A stretch of 64,000 bases of DNA from Thermothelomyces thermophilus ATCC 42464 (Eukaryota > Ascomycota > Sordariomycetes > Sordariales > Chaetomiaceae): contig NC_016475.1 of assembly GCF_000226095.1 (NCBI RefSeq), positions 3,038,001 through 3,102,000 of the forward strand, read 5' to 3'. The notes under the pieces are model-generated. The model saw nothing but the letters and a program-made list of their open reading frames with translations. It was not told where the DNA came from and did not search any database. The translations under genes and the position numbers were made by a program. Shown here one piece after another: positions 41,595-53,544 of the stretch (position 1 is the first letter of the stretch; each line of letters starts with the position of its first letter).

Positions 41595-43133
41595 ATGTCG
41601 GTCGGCCAGCAGTCGTACCAGCTCTCCGACTATCTGGAGAAGCTGCCGGGCACCACCTTTCGCAAGCTCTACCAGCAGCCCTCCACCGCCTTTGCCATCT
41701 TCCGCCGCATGCTGCCTCCCCTGGCCAAGGTCTTCGTCCAGGCGCTCCTCTACATGCCCTCGCCGATGCTGCTCTCCGAGCTCGATGTCTGGGTGCGCCC
41801 CGAGGGGAAGATGCAACGCGATCGGGCCCTCTCCATCCTGCGATCGCTGCACATTGTCCAGATCACCCCGCCCGGCAAGGACAAGCCGCAGGAGATACAG
41901 CTCACGACCAATTTCAGAAACAGCCTGCGTCTGGCCCTCGAGGGCGGCGGTACCCACAACAGCTTCGGCGTGCCCAGCACCCTGCCGGTCGACCCCCGGA
42001 TCGATATCGCCTATCTCGACAGCTACGCCCGCAGGAAATGGGAGGACATTCTGCACTACGTCGTCAACAGCGTGCCCGCGCAGGGGGAAGGGGGCGGCGG
42101 CGGGTCCGTCGGAGGCCCCAAGGCCAGCGTCAAGGATCTGCTGCTGATCGGGCGGCTGGTCGAGCGCAGGAACGACACCAAGGCCGGGGTCGGCATCACC
42201 CAGGCCGGCTTCACCTTCCTCCTCCAGGAGGCCAACGCGCAGGTCTGGACGCTGCTCCTGCTCTGGCTCGAGGCGGCCGACCGCGCCAAGGGGGCGGCCG
42301 AGCAGGGCAAAGGCGGGGGGGCGGCGGCGGCGGCTGCCAAGGCGGACAGCATCGACATGCTGTCTTTCCTCTTCATGCTCGCCTCGCTCGAGCTCGGGCG
42401 GGCATACGACACGGACGCGCTCAGCGAGACGCGCCGCAACATGCTCCCGGCCCTCGTCGACTTCGGCCTCATCTACATCCCGCGCGAGGACACGCGCCAG
42501 TACTTCCCCACCCGCCTGGCCACGACGCTGACCAGCTCGGCCTCGTCCCTCCGCTCCGTCTCGTCCGGCTTCAGCGCCGCCGCCGCCAACAACCCGGGCG
42601 ACGCCTCCAGCTTGGGCACGACGCCCGAGACGTCGGCCGCCAGCAAGGGCTCCGTCATCATCGAGACCAACTACCGCCTCTACGCCTACACCTCCTCCCC
42701 GCTCCAGATCGCCGTCCTCGCCCTCTTCACCCAGCTCAACATGCGCTTCGCCGGCATGGCCACCGGCCGCCTGACCCGCGACTCGATCCGCCGCGCCATC
42801 GGCTTCGGCATCACCGCCGACCAGATCATCAGCTACCTGGCCTCGCACGCCCACGAGCAGATGGTGCGCGCCGCCGCCGCCACCGGCCGGCCCGTGCTGC
42901 CGCCCACCGTCGTCGACCAGATCCGGCTGTGGCAGCTCGAGAACGAGCGCATGCGCACCTCGGCCGGCTTCCTCTTCAAGGACTTTGACTCGCTCGACGA
43001 GTACCTCTCTCTGAGCGCCTACGCCGAGGAGATTGGCGTGCTGGTGTGGAAGAGCGACAAGAAGAGGATGTTTTATGCCAGCAAGATTGAGCAGCTCAGG
43101 GACTACTTGAGGAGCCGTAAGAGGGCGGAGTGA
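41595..43133 (+). CDS. TFB2: TFIIH core subunit Tfb2 (p52)
   Basis: A single-exon protein of 512 residues, the same size as yeast Tfb2. The N-terminus LSDYLEKLPGTTFRKLYQQP is the family signature, followed by FRRMLPPLAKVFVQALLYM and the winged-helix-rich middle (ELDVWVRPEGKMQRDRALSI, LHIVQITP). The C-terminal region TNYRLYAYTSSPLQIAVLAL to the end (FGITADQIISYLASHAHEQM, YAEEIGVLVWKSDKKRMFYA) is the part that binds Tfb5 and the Ssl2/XPB helicase. Gly-rich and Ala/Gly-rich inserts at about 160 and 240 are lineage additions. It works in transcription initiation and nucleotide-excision repair in the nucleus. The start follows a long A-tract, a favourable leader. Confidence 0.95.
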   Translation: MSVGQQSYQLSDYLEKLPGTTFRKLYQQPSTAFAIFRRMLPPLAKVFVQALLYMPSPMLLSELDVWVRPEGKMQRDRALSILRSLHIVQITPPGKDKPQEIQLTTNFRNSLRLALEGGGTHNSFGVPSTLPVDPRIDIAYLDSYARRKWEDILHYVVNSVPAQGEGGGGGSVGGPKASVKDLLLIGRLVERRNDTKAGVGITQAGFTFLLQEANAQVWTLLLLWLEAADRAKGAAEQGKGGGAAAAAAKADSIDMLSFLFMLASLELGRAYDTDALSETRRNMLPALVDFGLIYIPREDTRQYFPTRLATTLTSSASSLRSVSSGFSAAAANNPGDASSLGTTPETSAASKGSVIIETNYRLYAYTSSPLQIAVLALFTQLNMRFAGMATGRLTRDSIRRAIGFGITADQIISYLASHAHEQMVRAAAATGRPVLPPTVVDQIRLWQLENERMRTSAGFLFKDFDSLDEYLSLSAYAEEIGVLVWKSDKKRMFYASKIEQLRDYLRSRKRAE

Positions 43134-43921
43134 GTGGCACATGCACTATGGGTCAAAGAGCAACAAAGAATGTACGGGATCGGCTTCCTTTTTTTTCTGG
43201 GGGTTTACCGCATTAGACGGGGTTCTCCGGCGTTGAAAAGAACAACTGGAAGGGAGGAGAGTTTTCAACTTTGTTTACGGGGTTCCAGGGGAGAATAATA
43301 ATGACTTCATGAACACGCTGTTCAGATCTTCTTCGCCTGGTGTAGTGCTGCCAACCCAACCACGCCGCCCGAGTTTCTCCCCATTGTGTTCCAACCGTCG
43401 ACTGCTCCCGCTCAGCACCAGCCGGCCAAACGTTGTCAAATCTTGCGCCCATCCTGAACCTGATTAGGCTGCCAGTCGCCGACAACGGCTGTTCATGTAC
43501 GCCTATTGACTATTTCGTACAGTGAGTAGCATCCACATCAAACAAAAGGCGCTCATACCCAGTTGCTCCTCTGAAAACAGAACAAAACATAAACAGTCTG
43601 AAACGAACCTGAAAGCCCAAGAACGCTCTAGAAGAAGCTAAACTATGTGCCGCCCTCCCTTTCCTTTTATTTCTCCTTCTCACTTCCCCTCTCTCTCTCG
43701 CTCACTGCCAGACTCTCCAGGTCCGCCAAGTACCCTTCCGCAGCTTCCGCGCTCCCACTCCCATCACCACCGCCAACACCATCACTCTCCCGCTCCTCAC
43801 TCCCAAGATGCTTTTTGCCGCTGTTGCCGCCCCCCACAAGACTGCGCTTCAGCCGCCTGACCATTTCTTTTCCCCGCCTTCCAAACTCGTGCCCGGGGCC
43901 AAGAGACGGCATCGGAGGATG
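43134..43921. other. Convergent intergenic region
   Basis: Lies between TFB2 and the unrecognised minus-strand frame. It is CT-rich on the plus strand at about 43640-43800. No gene is supported. Confidence 0.5.
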
Positions 43922-45421
43922 CTAGCGCCCGACACCAACACTGGCATAGAGGGAGGCGCCAACGCACCCGTGACCCATAGCTCCATGTTCCTCCTTCTGT
44001 TTCTGTTTCTGCTCCGTGCTCGACGCTTTCGCCCTTGCTTCCATTCGATTGAGCCCGCCATCGTTGCCCATTCTGTGCGCATACGCGGCCTGCCACTGGC
44101 GCAGCGAAGCCCGCGCGGCATCTGTTGTGCACAGGCTCTCGAGGTGCACAAAAACACGGCGCGTGCGCGAGGCGTCGTCTCCGTCAATTGGAGCAGCGGC
44201 AGTGGCAGCAGCCGAGGCGGAGGCGGCCGCGGCGGTGGTGAAACTGGTGAGAGGCGTGTTCTGATTGATGGTGATGGTGTTTGCCTCTTGGCAAATGGAT
44301 GATCCTGTGACAGTGATAGCGCTGCACGCCTTGTCATTCTTCATACCGCTGCCATCGCCGTCGCCGTGTGAGTGGCTGGGAGTTGCGGCCGAGGGAAGCT
44401 CTTGGATGGTGTTCTCGCCTGTCGTCAGGAGATGGGCGTAACCGTGGCGATTCTGATAGGGCACATGCACAGTGGCGGTGTTGTCGTTGGAAAAACAGCG
44501 TACCGTGTGGGCATAAGAAGGGGGGCTTGACTTGGTGTTATATGACGTGCGCTGCAGCACGGAGCAGCTCGTAGAGGAACAAGGGATAAGGCTGCGGCTT
44601 CGCGGTCGCAATGAGCTGTTGTTGGGGACGGAGCTATGTCGGCCAACTTGAACAACACGGGGGATGGCGTAGATTGACATCGAGGGATTGTTCTGTGGTG
44701 CCACTGAGGCCTGCGGAGTGATACCTCCAAAGGGCTGAGCCGATTGACCTCCGCAGATCCGGGCCAAGCGGTGAGACTCAAGAAGCTCATTGTGGAAGCG
44801 GTCTTGTAGTGCCATGAAGCGGCCGGCCCAGTACTGCGGAGGCATGGCTGTCGTGATCTCTTTGGGGTTGTTCGAGAGGGATGGATAAGAGCCTGATGTT
44901 GGTGCTGTCAGGGACGTCAAGTGGGTTTGTCGGTTGCCGGATGCATTATGCTGATAAATGTGCGATTGGATGGTTGCTCGACCTTGAGCCGGTGTCGTAA
45001 TGACCTGAGATTCCCGGCTCACATTTCGGCTGGTCTTCTGGCTCCCGAAGGTGCCACTCGAGAAGGACTGAGTAAGGCTGGAGATAACGCTGAAGGTACG
45101 AGACTTGGGGATTGCGACGCTGGGCTGTGACGTTGTAGAGTCTGAGTCTGCTGGTTGAGGTTCATACTGATGTTGCCCATCCCTGCTGATATCAACGAGG
45201 AAAGACGAAGAATGGCCGGAATACCGATCGGTGAAGGAAGGTTTCAAGTAGCCAGCAGTTCGGCTGCTGATTATTTTTGACTTTCTGTCGACTTTGAAGC
45301 ACTTCTCAGGGTCATGCTTTTGGAGCTCATTGGCCTTCACAGCCGAGCTGAGAGTTTCGGCCCAGGAACCTTGCTGACTGTGGCCGTAGCAACCTCGCTC
45401 TCTGTTTCTGGGGTTGGCCAT
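43922..45421 (-). CDS. Unrecognised Ser/Thr-rich protein
   Basis: An open frame of 499 codons. Most of the product is Ser/Thr/Gln-rich and probably disordered. Two segments look folded and conserved: YWAGRFMALQDRFHNELLES at residues 197-216 and RVFVHLESLCTTDAARAS at about 422-439, with a helical continuation. The tail is Lys/Gln-rich. I know no function. The first ATG (45421) lies inside the 3' end of the next upstream frame on the same strand, which ends at 45337, so the two coding readings overlap by 85 bases. Either this is the 3' part of that gene after an unplaced intron or a frameshift, or it starts further in. Confidence 0.6.
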   Translation of the reverse strand: MANPRNRERGCYGHSQQGSWAETLSSAVKANELQKHDPEKCFKVDRKSKIISSRTAGYLKPSFTDRYSGHSSSFLVDISRDGQHQYEPQPADSDSTTSQPSVAIPKSRTFSVISSLTQSFSSGTFGSQKTSRNVSRESQVITTPAQGRATIQSHIYQHNASGNRQTHLTSLTAPTSGSYPSLSNNPKEITTAMPPQYWAGRFMALQDRFHNELLESHRLARICGGQSAQPFGGITPQASVAPQNNPSMSIYAIPRVVQVGRHSSVPNNSSLRPRSRSLIPCSSTSCSVLQRTSYNTKSSPPSYAHTVRCFSNDNTATVHVPYQNRHGYAHLLTTGENTIQELPSAATPSHSHGDGDGSGMKNDKACSAITVTGSSICQEANTITINQNTPLTSFTTAAAASASAAATAAAPIDGDDASRTRRVFVHLESLCTTDAARASLRQWQAAYAHRMGNDGGLNRMEARAKASSTEQKQKQKEEHGAMGHGCVGASLYASVGVGR

Positions 45422-46254
45422 TTCCGATCGAAAAATCCAACAACCCAGCCAACAGTGGACAGAAGCTTGAGCAGGATGACGAGTGCGCTAAAGAGCAGGG
45501 CGGTGTATATGTGACGGGCGAACAGTAGCCAGACCCTCACAACTTCCAGGAGAAGGAGACAGTCGGAGCTGACCGAGCACCCCAGCACAACAAGTGTCGA
45601 ATGAACGACAGCCCCAATAACCTGAACTGAACCCCACGAGATCTGTGCAAAAAGAACGGCCGCACGTCTGAGAGTGTCCACGATAACGGTGAGCGGCAGA
45701 GTTGCGGCGCCCCCCGTCTTGGCTGCTCTTTGCTTGTCTTCGGCGGTATCGCTGAAGTTCTCAGACTCTCCAGACTCCGAGTATTCAGAATCTATGGCCG
45801 AAGTGCTGGTTTCTGGTGGATCTGGGATTCCAACGCTCAGATCTGGATCGGGGATCTGGGGAGGCGGAAGAACTAAACTTGACTTCTGTTTGAGACTTCC
45901 CAAGAGCTTCTTGAAGAGATTTCCGTATGTCGAAGCGAGCAGCCCTAATGACATTAGTGAGAGACACCCATAAAGATACATTGGAACGTAGGTAGTATGC
46001 GTACCTCTCGGCGAGATGGAGAGGTCTAACTCCTGGGCCTCGCGAATAGCTCGCATAGAATGGTTGGTGAGATCGCGCTTGACCGGCTGGGTAATGGACT
46101 GTGTCGGATATTTCGGGTCAATGGCGTCCAGAAGAGTATGACGCTTGGCCTTGTCAAAGTCGAGTGGCGAGTCGGGGAAGGTGTCTTCTATTCCTAGCTC
46201 TGACCAGGAGCTCGTTATTGGACCCCGGACACTGACCTGCGCCTTTGAGCTCAT
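45337..46254 (-). CDS. Unrecognised membrane protein, possibly the 5' part of a longer gene
   Basis: From ATG 46254 the frame reads MSSKAQVSVRGPITSSWSEL and stays open to 45337. An intron of 60 bases (46004-45945; GTACGC donor, CACTAATG branch, ATTAG acceptor) is likely. Because its length is a multiple of three and it has no stop, retention would only add 20 residues. After an acidic Ser/Glu stretch, residues about 200-290 carry hydrophobic helices (VIGAVVHSTLVVLGCSVSSD, HIYTALLFSALVILLKLLST), so the protein should sit in a membrane. The frame ends soon after the last helix, and the next open frame starts in the overlap. No family is recognised. Confidence 0.65.
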   Translation of the reverse strand: MSSKAQVSVRGPITSSWSELGIEDTFPDSPLDFDKAKRHTLLDAIDPKYPTQSITQPVKRDLTNHSMRAIREAQELDLSISPRGTHTTYVPMYLYGCLSLMSLGLLASTYGNLFKKLLGSLKQKSSLVLPPPQIPDPDLSVGIPDPPETSTSAIDSEYSESGESENFSDTAEDKQRAAKTGGAATLPLTVIVDTLRRAAVLFAQISWGSVQVIGAVVHSTLVVLGCSVSSDCLLLLEVVRVWLLFARHIYTALLFSALVILLKLLSTVGWVVGFFDRKWPTPETESEVATATVSKVPGPKLSARL

Positions 46255-47034
46255 GGTATTTTAGCGGAGAACTGAAGATCGCTATTGAAGTGTGAAGACA
46301 GGGAGGTCGAGTTTGATAAAGGTTGGGAATGAGTGCTGGATCCGGGCGATAGTTGGGTCGAACAAAGTGTGTAAGAGCCTGGCACAAGCCAGGACGGATG
46401 GGGTTCTGCATTTAAGGTAGGTACCTTACCTTACCTTCCTCAGACGACTCAGTAGTCGAACAGGGAAGTTCGCAAAGATGGAAAGCTCGCAAAGATGGAA
46501 AGCTCGCAAAGATGGAAAGCTCGCAAAGAGGAAAGCTCGGGCAACACCAAGTGCGGAAGTTGGGGGAAGGTGCGATGATATGCGGCCGTGGTGGACGGAG
46601 AATGAACCGGTCAAGGCAGAAGGCGAGGTCGACAGCAAAATTGAAAGGGGAACGTGTGAGCTAAACGCGATGTGCCTGCAGAATGAACCAAGAAAAAGGA
46701 TTGCGCATCAAATGGGCAATGTGGAAAACTAACGCAGAACAGACGAAGGGCTGCCGAGTTCGACACCAACCGACATTCACGCCAACCTGCCATCTATCAC
46801 GTCCGCCTTAAAGCCCAGCTCTACAATGGTAGCAATTATCGATGCTTTTTCTTCAATGACAAACCCAAGGATGCCCAGTGAACCCCAGTCAAAGACCTCG
46901 GACCATACAACGCTCGAGTTAGTGAACCGGACTCCAAATCTCATGCAACTCTCAATCCTCTAACCCGGGACCAGGGCCGTCTTGTTCACATCGTGGTGAT
47001 AACAGATGGAAAGTCCTCAGGGCAGAAACAGCCT
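46255..47034. other. Intergenic with a short tandem repeat
   Basis: Upstream region of the membrane-protein frame and 3' region of the TANGO2-like gene. It holds TACCTTACCTTACC words at about 46424-46437 and the 17-base tandem repeat at 46471-46537. Confidence 0.5.
46471..46537. repeat. 17-base tandem repeat, four copies
   Basis: The unit CGCAAAGATGGAAAGCT occurs three times exactly and a fourth time one base shorter. It lies about 220 bases upstream of the start at 46254, so it sits in that gene's promoter. Confidence 0.9.
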
Positions 47035-48159
47035 CTATTCGCGTGGCTCCGCCTCCTGCTGCCACCCCTCAATCTTGAACTTGAACGTCTTATCCCCCTG
47101 CCCTCTCGGGATCGCATTCCCGTTGTCATCCCACAGGGCGCGCTCCGTATATGTGACGTTGCCCTCCCAGTCGACGAGGATCACGGTTTGGCGCTGGGTG
47201 CCGTAGAGGCCCGTCTGAAAGCCACATGGCTGTTCGTCGGGCCGCGCCACGCTGGTTAGCGTTTCGGCGGCGGGCAAGTTGCGGTCCCTCTGCTGCACCT
47301 TGCCCCGCTGCTGCGCCTCGCACATCTCTCTCTGGTGCTCCTTGTCGCCAAAGGCCGGGATGAATATGGAGTTCTTGAGGAGCGGGATCCCTTCTTCTAG
47401 GTCGATGGTATGATCTGAGGGGAAATTGTCCGTGTCTAGGACGTTAAAGAGGGAGTCGATGAGTTCCTGCTCGTCGCTGGCCGTCGAAACGGCGCGGCTG
47501 AGCAACTCCCTGCCGCTGCGGATCTTGGGCCATAGCGTCTCTTCGCTCTCTTCACCCTCATCGAGGTAGGTGGCGTTGCTGAGGCCGTAAACGGAGCCGC
47601 GCTGTCCGCAGATCCAAGCAACCTGGCCGGCGTGGTCGCAGCGATTGGAGATGATGGCGAGAGGCTCAATATTCTGCTCTCCCGAAACCTTGCGCAGTTT
47701 GCCGCAGATCAGCGAGAAGCCACCAACGCCCTTTACCCCGCCGCCTTCCAGCATGCGATGTACGAACTGCTCGGTCGACTCGGCAGGGTCCGCCCGTAGC
47801 CACGCAGTTACCATGCCGCCTCGGCTGCGCGTGCCGCATACGGGACTCGCGGCATTGTGAGTGTCCGTCTCGCGGTAGTTGGTCAGCACGGCGAAGTTGC
47901 CTCCCTTGGTGATGCCCAACCACGTCCCACGCTCAGCTCTTTGCAGGTCTCGGCTGGAGAGTATCTCGACTGGACCCGGCGATTTTGCCTTGGTCGACCC
48001 GTTAGCACCATTGGTCACCCCGTTCGGGGCGTGGTGCGTCTCGGGCTCGGCCGTCCACCAGTGCGGCCGGCTTGTTGGGCGGAGGATGTACTCGTCCCGG
48101 TTGTCGATCGCTACCAGCGCGTACTTGGGATGTGCCGTGGTCACGAGGACTATGCACAT
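47035..48159 (-). CDS. TANGO2/NRDE family protein
   Basis: A single-exon protein of 374 residues. I chose the ATG at 48159 because it gives MCIVLVTTAHP, the family's N-terminal Met-Cys. An upstream extension of 47 codons lacks family character. IDNRDEYILRPT contains the NRDE motif. Further family blocks are LSSRDLQRAERGTWLGITKG, GNFAVLTNYRE, RGGMVTAWL and YGLSNATY. The exposed Cys2 resembles an N-terminal-nucleophile arrangement, though activity is unproven. Animal TANGO2 affects Golgi organisation and lipid or haem handling; the fungal role is unclear. The C-terminus carries QTVILVDWEGNVTYTERALW, the last strand pair of the domain. Confidence 0.9.
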   Translation of the reverse strand: MCIVLVTTAHPKYALVAIDNRDEYILRPTSRPHWWTAEPETHHAPNGVTNGANGSTKAKSPGPVEILSSRDLQRAERGTWLGITKGGNFAVLTNYRETDTHNAASPVCGTRSRGGMVTAWLRADPAESTEQFVHRMLEGGGVKGVGGFSLICGKLRKVSGEQNIEPLAIISNRCDHAGQVAWICGQRGSVYGLSNATYLDEGEESEETLWPKIRSGRELLSRAVSTASDEQELIDSLFNVLDTDNFPSDHTIDLEEGIPLLKNSIFIPAFGDKEHQREMCEAQQRGKVQQRDRNLPAAETLTSVARPDEQPCGFQTGLYGTQRQTVILVDWEGNVTYTERALWDDNGNAIPRGQGDKTFKFKIEGWQQEAEPRE

Positions 48160-49995
48160 GTCGGATACTTGTGATGGTGTGCTTGGAGTGCTCTGTGGAT
48201 GTGATGCTCTTGCAGGGTAGTTTGCTGTTTGTCGGGATGCAGATGGATGATCCGTTCTAAAAACTGTACTGCAAAAAGACTCGTCGATCGAGAAGGACAC
48301 TGTCCGTCAATTGACCTGGTGCTGCGCATCTCTTACTTGATTTATATATAGCAGTCCCGAGAGCTGGGACCTTGGAAGGTTCACTTCCTCGGCGCAGACG
48401 CAGATGCGGTCAGGCCACTGTCAACACACGGTGTTGGCAACGCTTAGCCTGGGCCCAGACACAGCAACCCATCACCTGACAACGCACCAAGCAGGGACTG
48501 TGAACGTAAGAAAGCCAGTAGGAGCCGAAGCGGCATGGGGCTGCAATGGAACGTCAGCACGCGTCTGACCAACTGTAGTTCTTGCGAGGACCATTGACAG
48601 GAACAAGACAACTTTTGGGACCGAACGTCGGCTCTGGTCATGATATGAAAAGACAGTCAACGGGCCCTTCTGACCCCGGATTTCCAGCAGTCACCCTCAA
48701 CCTCTGGAAAGATCTGGTGGGGTTGGCTGGGGGTGGAAGGGGCGAGATGGAAGCATTGACCACTTTGGACCCCCACTATAGAGGTACAGTACGTGACGTA
48801 CTCCATATGCGTACCGAGTACTTAAAACATCTATATATCCTCCGTACATTACGTAGGTAGTGTACCGAATGCAGGCAGGTATGTTCATATGTAAATTTGT
48901 AAGGCACATAACGTTATGGTACATAAGGTATCTCTGCATCCAGCGTTCCAAGTGCCATTCCCGTGTCGGTCTTTGCGGGGTTGCGACTGGGGCACCCGAG
49001 ACGCTGGTGTACGGAGTATATCCGTACAGTTTGCAAACCTGTGTTGCCAAACTAACTTGTAAGGTATGCACACAGCGAGAAGGCGCTCTTGGGCGGTGTG
49101 GGGTGGTTTGGATGCTTCTCAGAAGAGCTGCACCTGCAGTCGACTCGGAGTTTGCAGACTGTACGTCCGTACACCTCCCGCGTGTCAACCTGGGGCGGAA
49201 ACATGGGCATAAGCCAGCAAAGGACGACATGGCATGCCATAGGAGGAATAATGACAACGCACATCCACGCACACAAGCAAACTGCAGGAATATTGCCTTC
49301 GCACCCCCTTGGCATATCTGCCAGTCATCAGGAACTTCAGCCATCTGATACATTGGACAAACCGGTACCCAGGCCCCAACCGGACAGGCTAGAGTAAGAG
49401 GAGCGTGATGTGTATACACAAAACATTTATGTTAGCATCTGAGAAGAGCACTCCTTTTGCTCCTCGGCTCCTTCAACCCAGGCTCAGTCACTTGCTCTTG
49501 GCTGTGGATATGGTGAGCGCTTGGCTGCTCCAATTTGCGAAATTTACATCGTGCGTACCTTACCGTACAAATGGCGGACAAGTCCGCAGGACCAGGACCT
49601 TAGCGCATGCACCTTGGATCGTTTTTGGATCTGGAAGATGCGGACGGGTAAAAGTTCGGGGCGGACCCTGACGTGTGCGAATCGAGTTTGACAGCCGGCC
49701 ATCCAATCACAATCGTTGTTTTGGGGCTGCCCTGGGACTCCAAGGGGCGTTCTTCCCAGTGCACTGCGGGGCGGGCTTGCTGCGGTTACCAGGTGCCGGC
49801 CAAAGAAAAAAAAACTCTGCTTGAGTCACTCACATTGGGGAGGGGCAGGGGAAAACGAGTATTTCAGCGACGTCGGGAAGCTTCCCATCTCTCCCCCATT
49901 CTCTTGCTCATTTCAAACAGACTCCTTCCCCAGAATTGCTCTATCTCGCGCAACACCCAGACCCGGCCCCCCAAGGTAGACAGGAACAAGTGACA
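48160..49995. other. Intergenic and homocitrate synthase promoter
   Basis: 1.8 kb with no supported gene. GTAC-rich words occur at 48780-49030, including TACGGAGTA at 49010. A CPC1/GCN4-type site lies at 49822-49828. Confidence 0.5.
49822..49828. promoter_or_regulatory. CPC1/GCN4-type site upstream of homocitrate synthase
   Basis: TGAGTCA, the exact bZIP core recognised by yeast Gcn4 and Neurospora CPC1, lies 168 bases before the ATG of a lysine-pathway gene, and lysine genes are regular targets of general amino-acid control. One seven-base match could arise by chance, but the position fits. Confidence 0.55.
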
Positions 49996-52183
<2,188 letters not shown>

Positions 52184-53544
52184 GCCGGCTGAGGGGATGC
52201 TTTGGGTTGTATGAGGGTGTTTCAAACTTTTCGTCATTTGCTTGATCACATTATTCCGGAGTTGATTGGGGAAAAAAAGGCGATGTCTGGTTTTACATCT
52301 GCGCATAAAAGCACCAGATCCGGGACACGAAACAAAACTTCTGCATGGTGTTGCAAGAGAGGCAAAACAGAGGTAGAAAATACGTGCCAATATCTCTCAC
52401 AAAATCCACCCCTCTCCCGTCTCGCTTGCCGGTGTTTGATCGAAGGGCCGAAGCCGAGGAAGAGCCGCTCCGCAAGTTTGGACCACTCATTGAGTTCAGC
52501 CAATGATTGAGGCTTTCATGATGCTGGATTAAGACGTCATGGTATGTATCTATGTATGTATGTATGTAATCCGTACATACCTGCATAACAAGCATAGCCG
52601 GCAAACCCTTCAAACAGCAGCTAAAATTTCCATTCATTCAACGCTCGGCTTGAGAGTGGGAGTTGGACGGGGCGGGACGGAAGTGCTCAATGTCTTAAGA
52701 GGAGCCTCCAAAGGGAAGCACCGAGCATGATGTTATCCTGATGAACCATTACTAATTATGTAGAACGTTAGATTCCTCTGTCTCGGCCGGACCGGCGAGC
52801 CACCACGGTTTACCCTTCCGGTGCCGAGGTACCATAGTGGAGATACCAAGGAGGGATCTGCAAAAGACAGTCTCAGAGCAAATGCTTCCAGATTTGGTGC
52901 TCAGTCGGAGTCTGGAAGTGCCGCAAAACCAGGGGATGCCTTGCTTCCAACACCAAGACTCCCTACGTGCACTCCTCAGTGCGTGGCCATGCTAAAGTTT
53001 TGTAGGCCGTGATTTCCATCTACCGCGAGAGCAATCCGTACACTCCTCCGTACACTACTCCGTACACTACTGCGTACACTACACAAGACCGACACGAGGA
53101 AAAAGTTCGGAGAAAGTTCGAGGCTTTGTCGGGGTAATGTGGGTCTTGGGCTTTTGCGCTTGCCGTGAAACGAGCAGGGGGCGGCAAGCTTGCAAACGAG
53201 GGGCTCGTTACACCATTGGGTCCGAGGGCCTTGGCGTCCTCTTTGGCTCATGACCCCCCGGTCGACTGTGTCGTCATCAGACCAACATTCTCCTGCAACT
53301 CGTACAACTTGAACCAGGAACCAGTGATTCCGCCCTTCTGGAGAGACCCAAATATCGATCGGACCATACATATGCAAGAATCACCGACTTCATCCCATCT
53401 AACTTCTGATCTTGGGAGCGCACGCCTGCGCTCCGCGATTCTGCCCCACTCAACCAACCCAAACCCCTCCTTCCCTGCACACACTCACACACCCGCACAC
53501 GCAACATTGGGTTGACCCTGCGCTACCTCCCCAACCCGACGACT
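52184..53544. other. Intergenic, no gene seen
   Basis: Contains a (TATG)n stretch with GTAATCCGTA at 52542-52575 and a cluster of TCCGTACACTACT units at 53033-53085. No coding sequence is supported. Confidence 0.5.
53033..53085. repeat. Imperfect 13-base tandem repeat (CCGTACACTACT)
   Basis: Four successive units of about 13 bases (CCGTACACTCCT, CCGTACACTACT twice, GCGTACACTACA) stand side by side. The unit contains half of the TACGGAGTA motif seen elsewhere, read on the other strand. Confidence 0.8.

Noticed and set aside
41454-43142. 562-codon open frame antisense to TFB2
   Set aside because: It is a shadow of GC-rich third positions in TFB2; the product is Gly/Ala/Arg/Glu-rich without domains, while the sense strand gives a full-length known protein.
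48160-48300. 47-codon N-terminal extension of the TANGO2-like protein
   Set aside because: The family begins Met-Cys and the extension reads like leader sequence, so the start was set at 48159.
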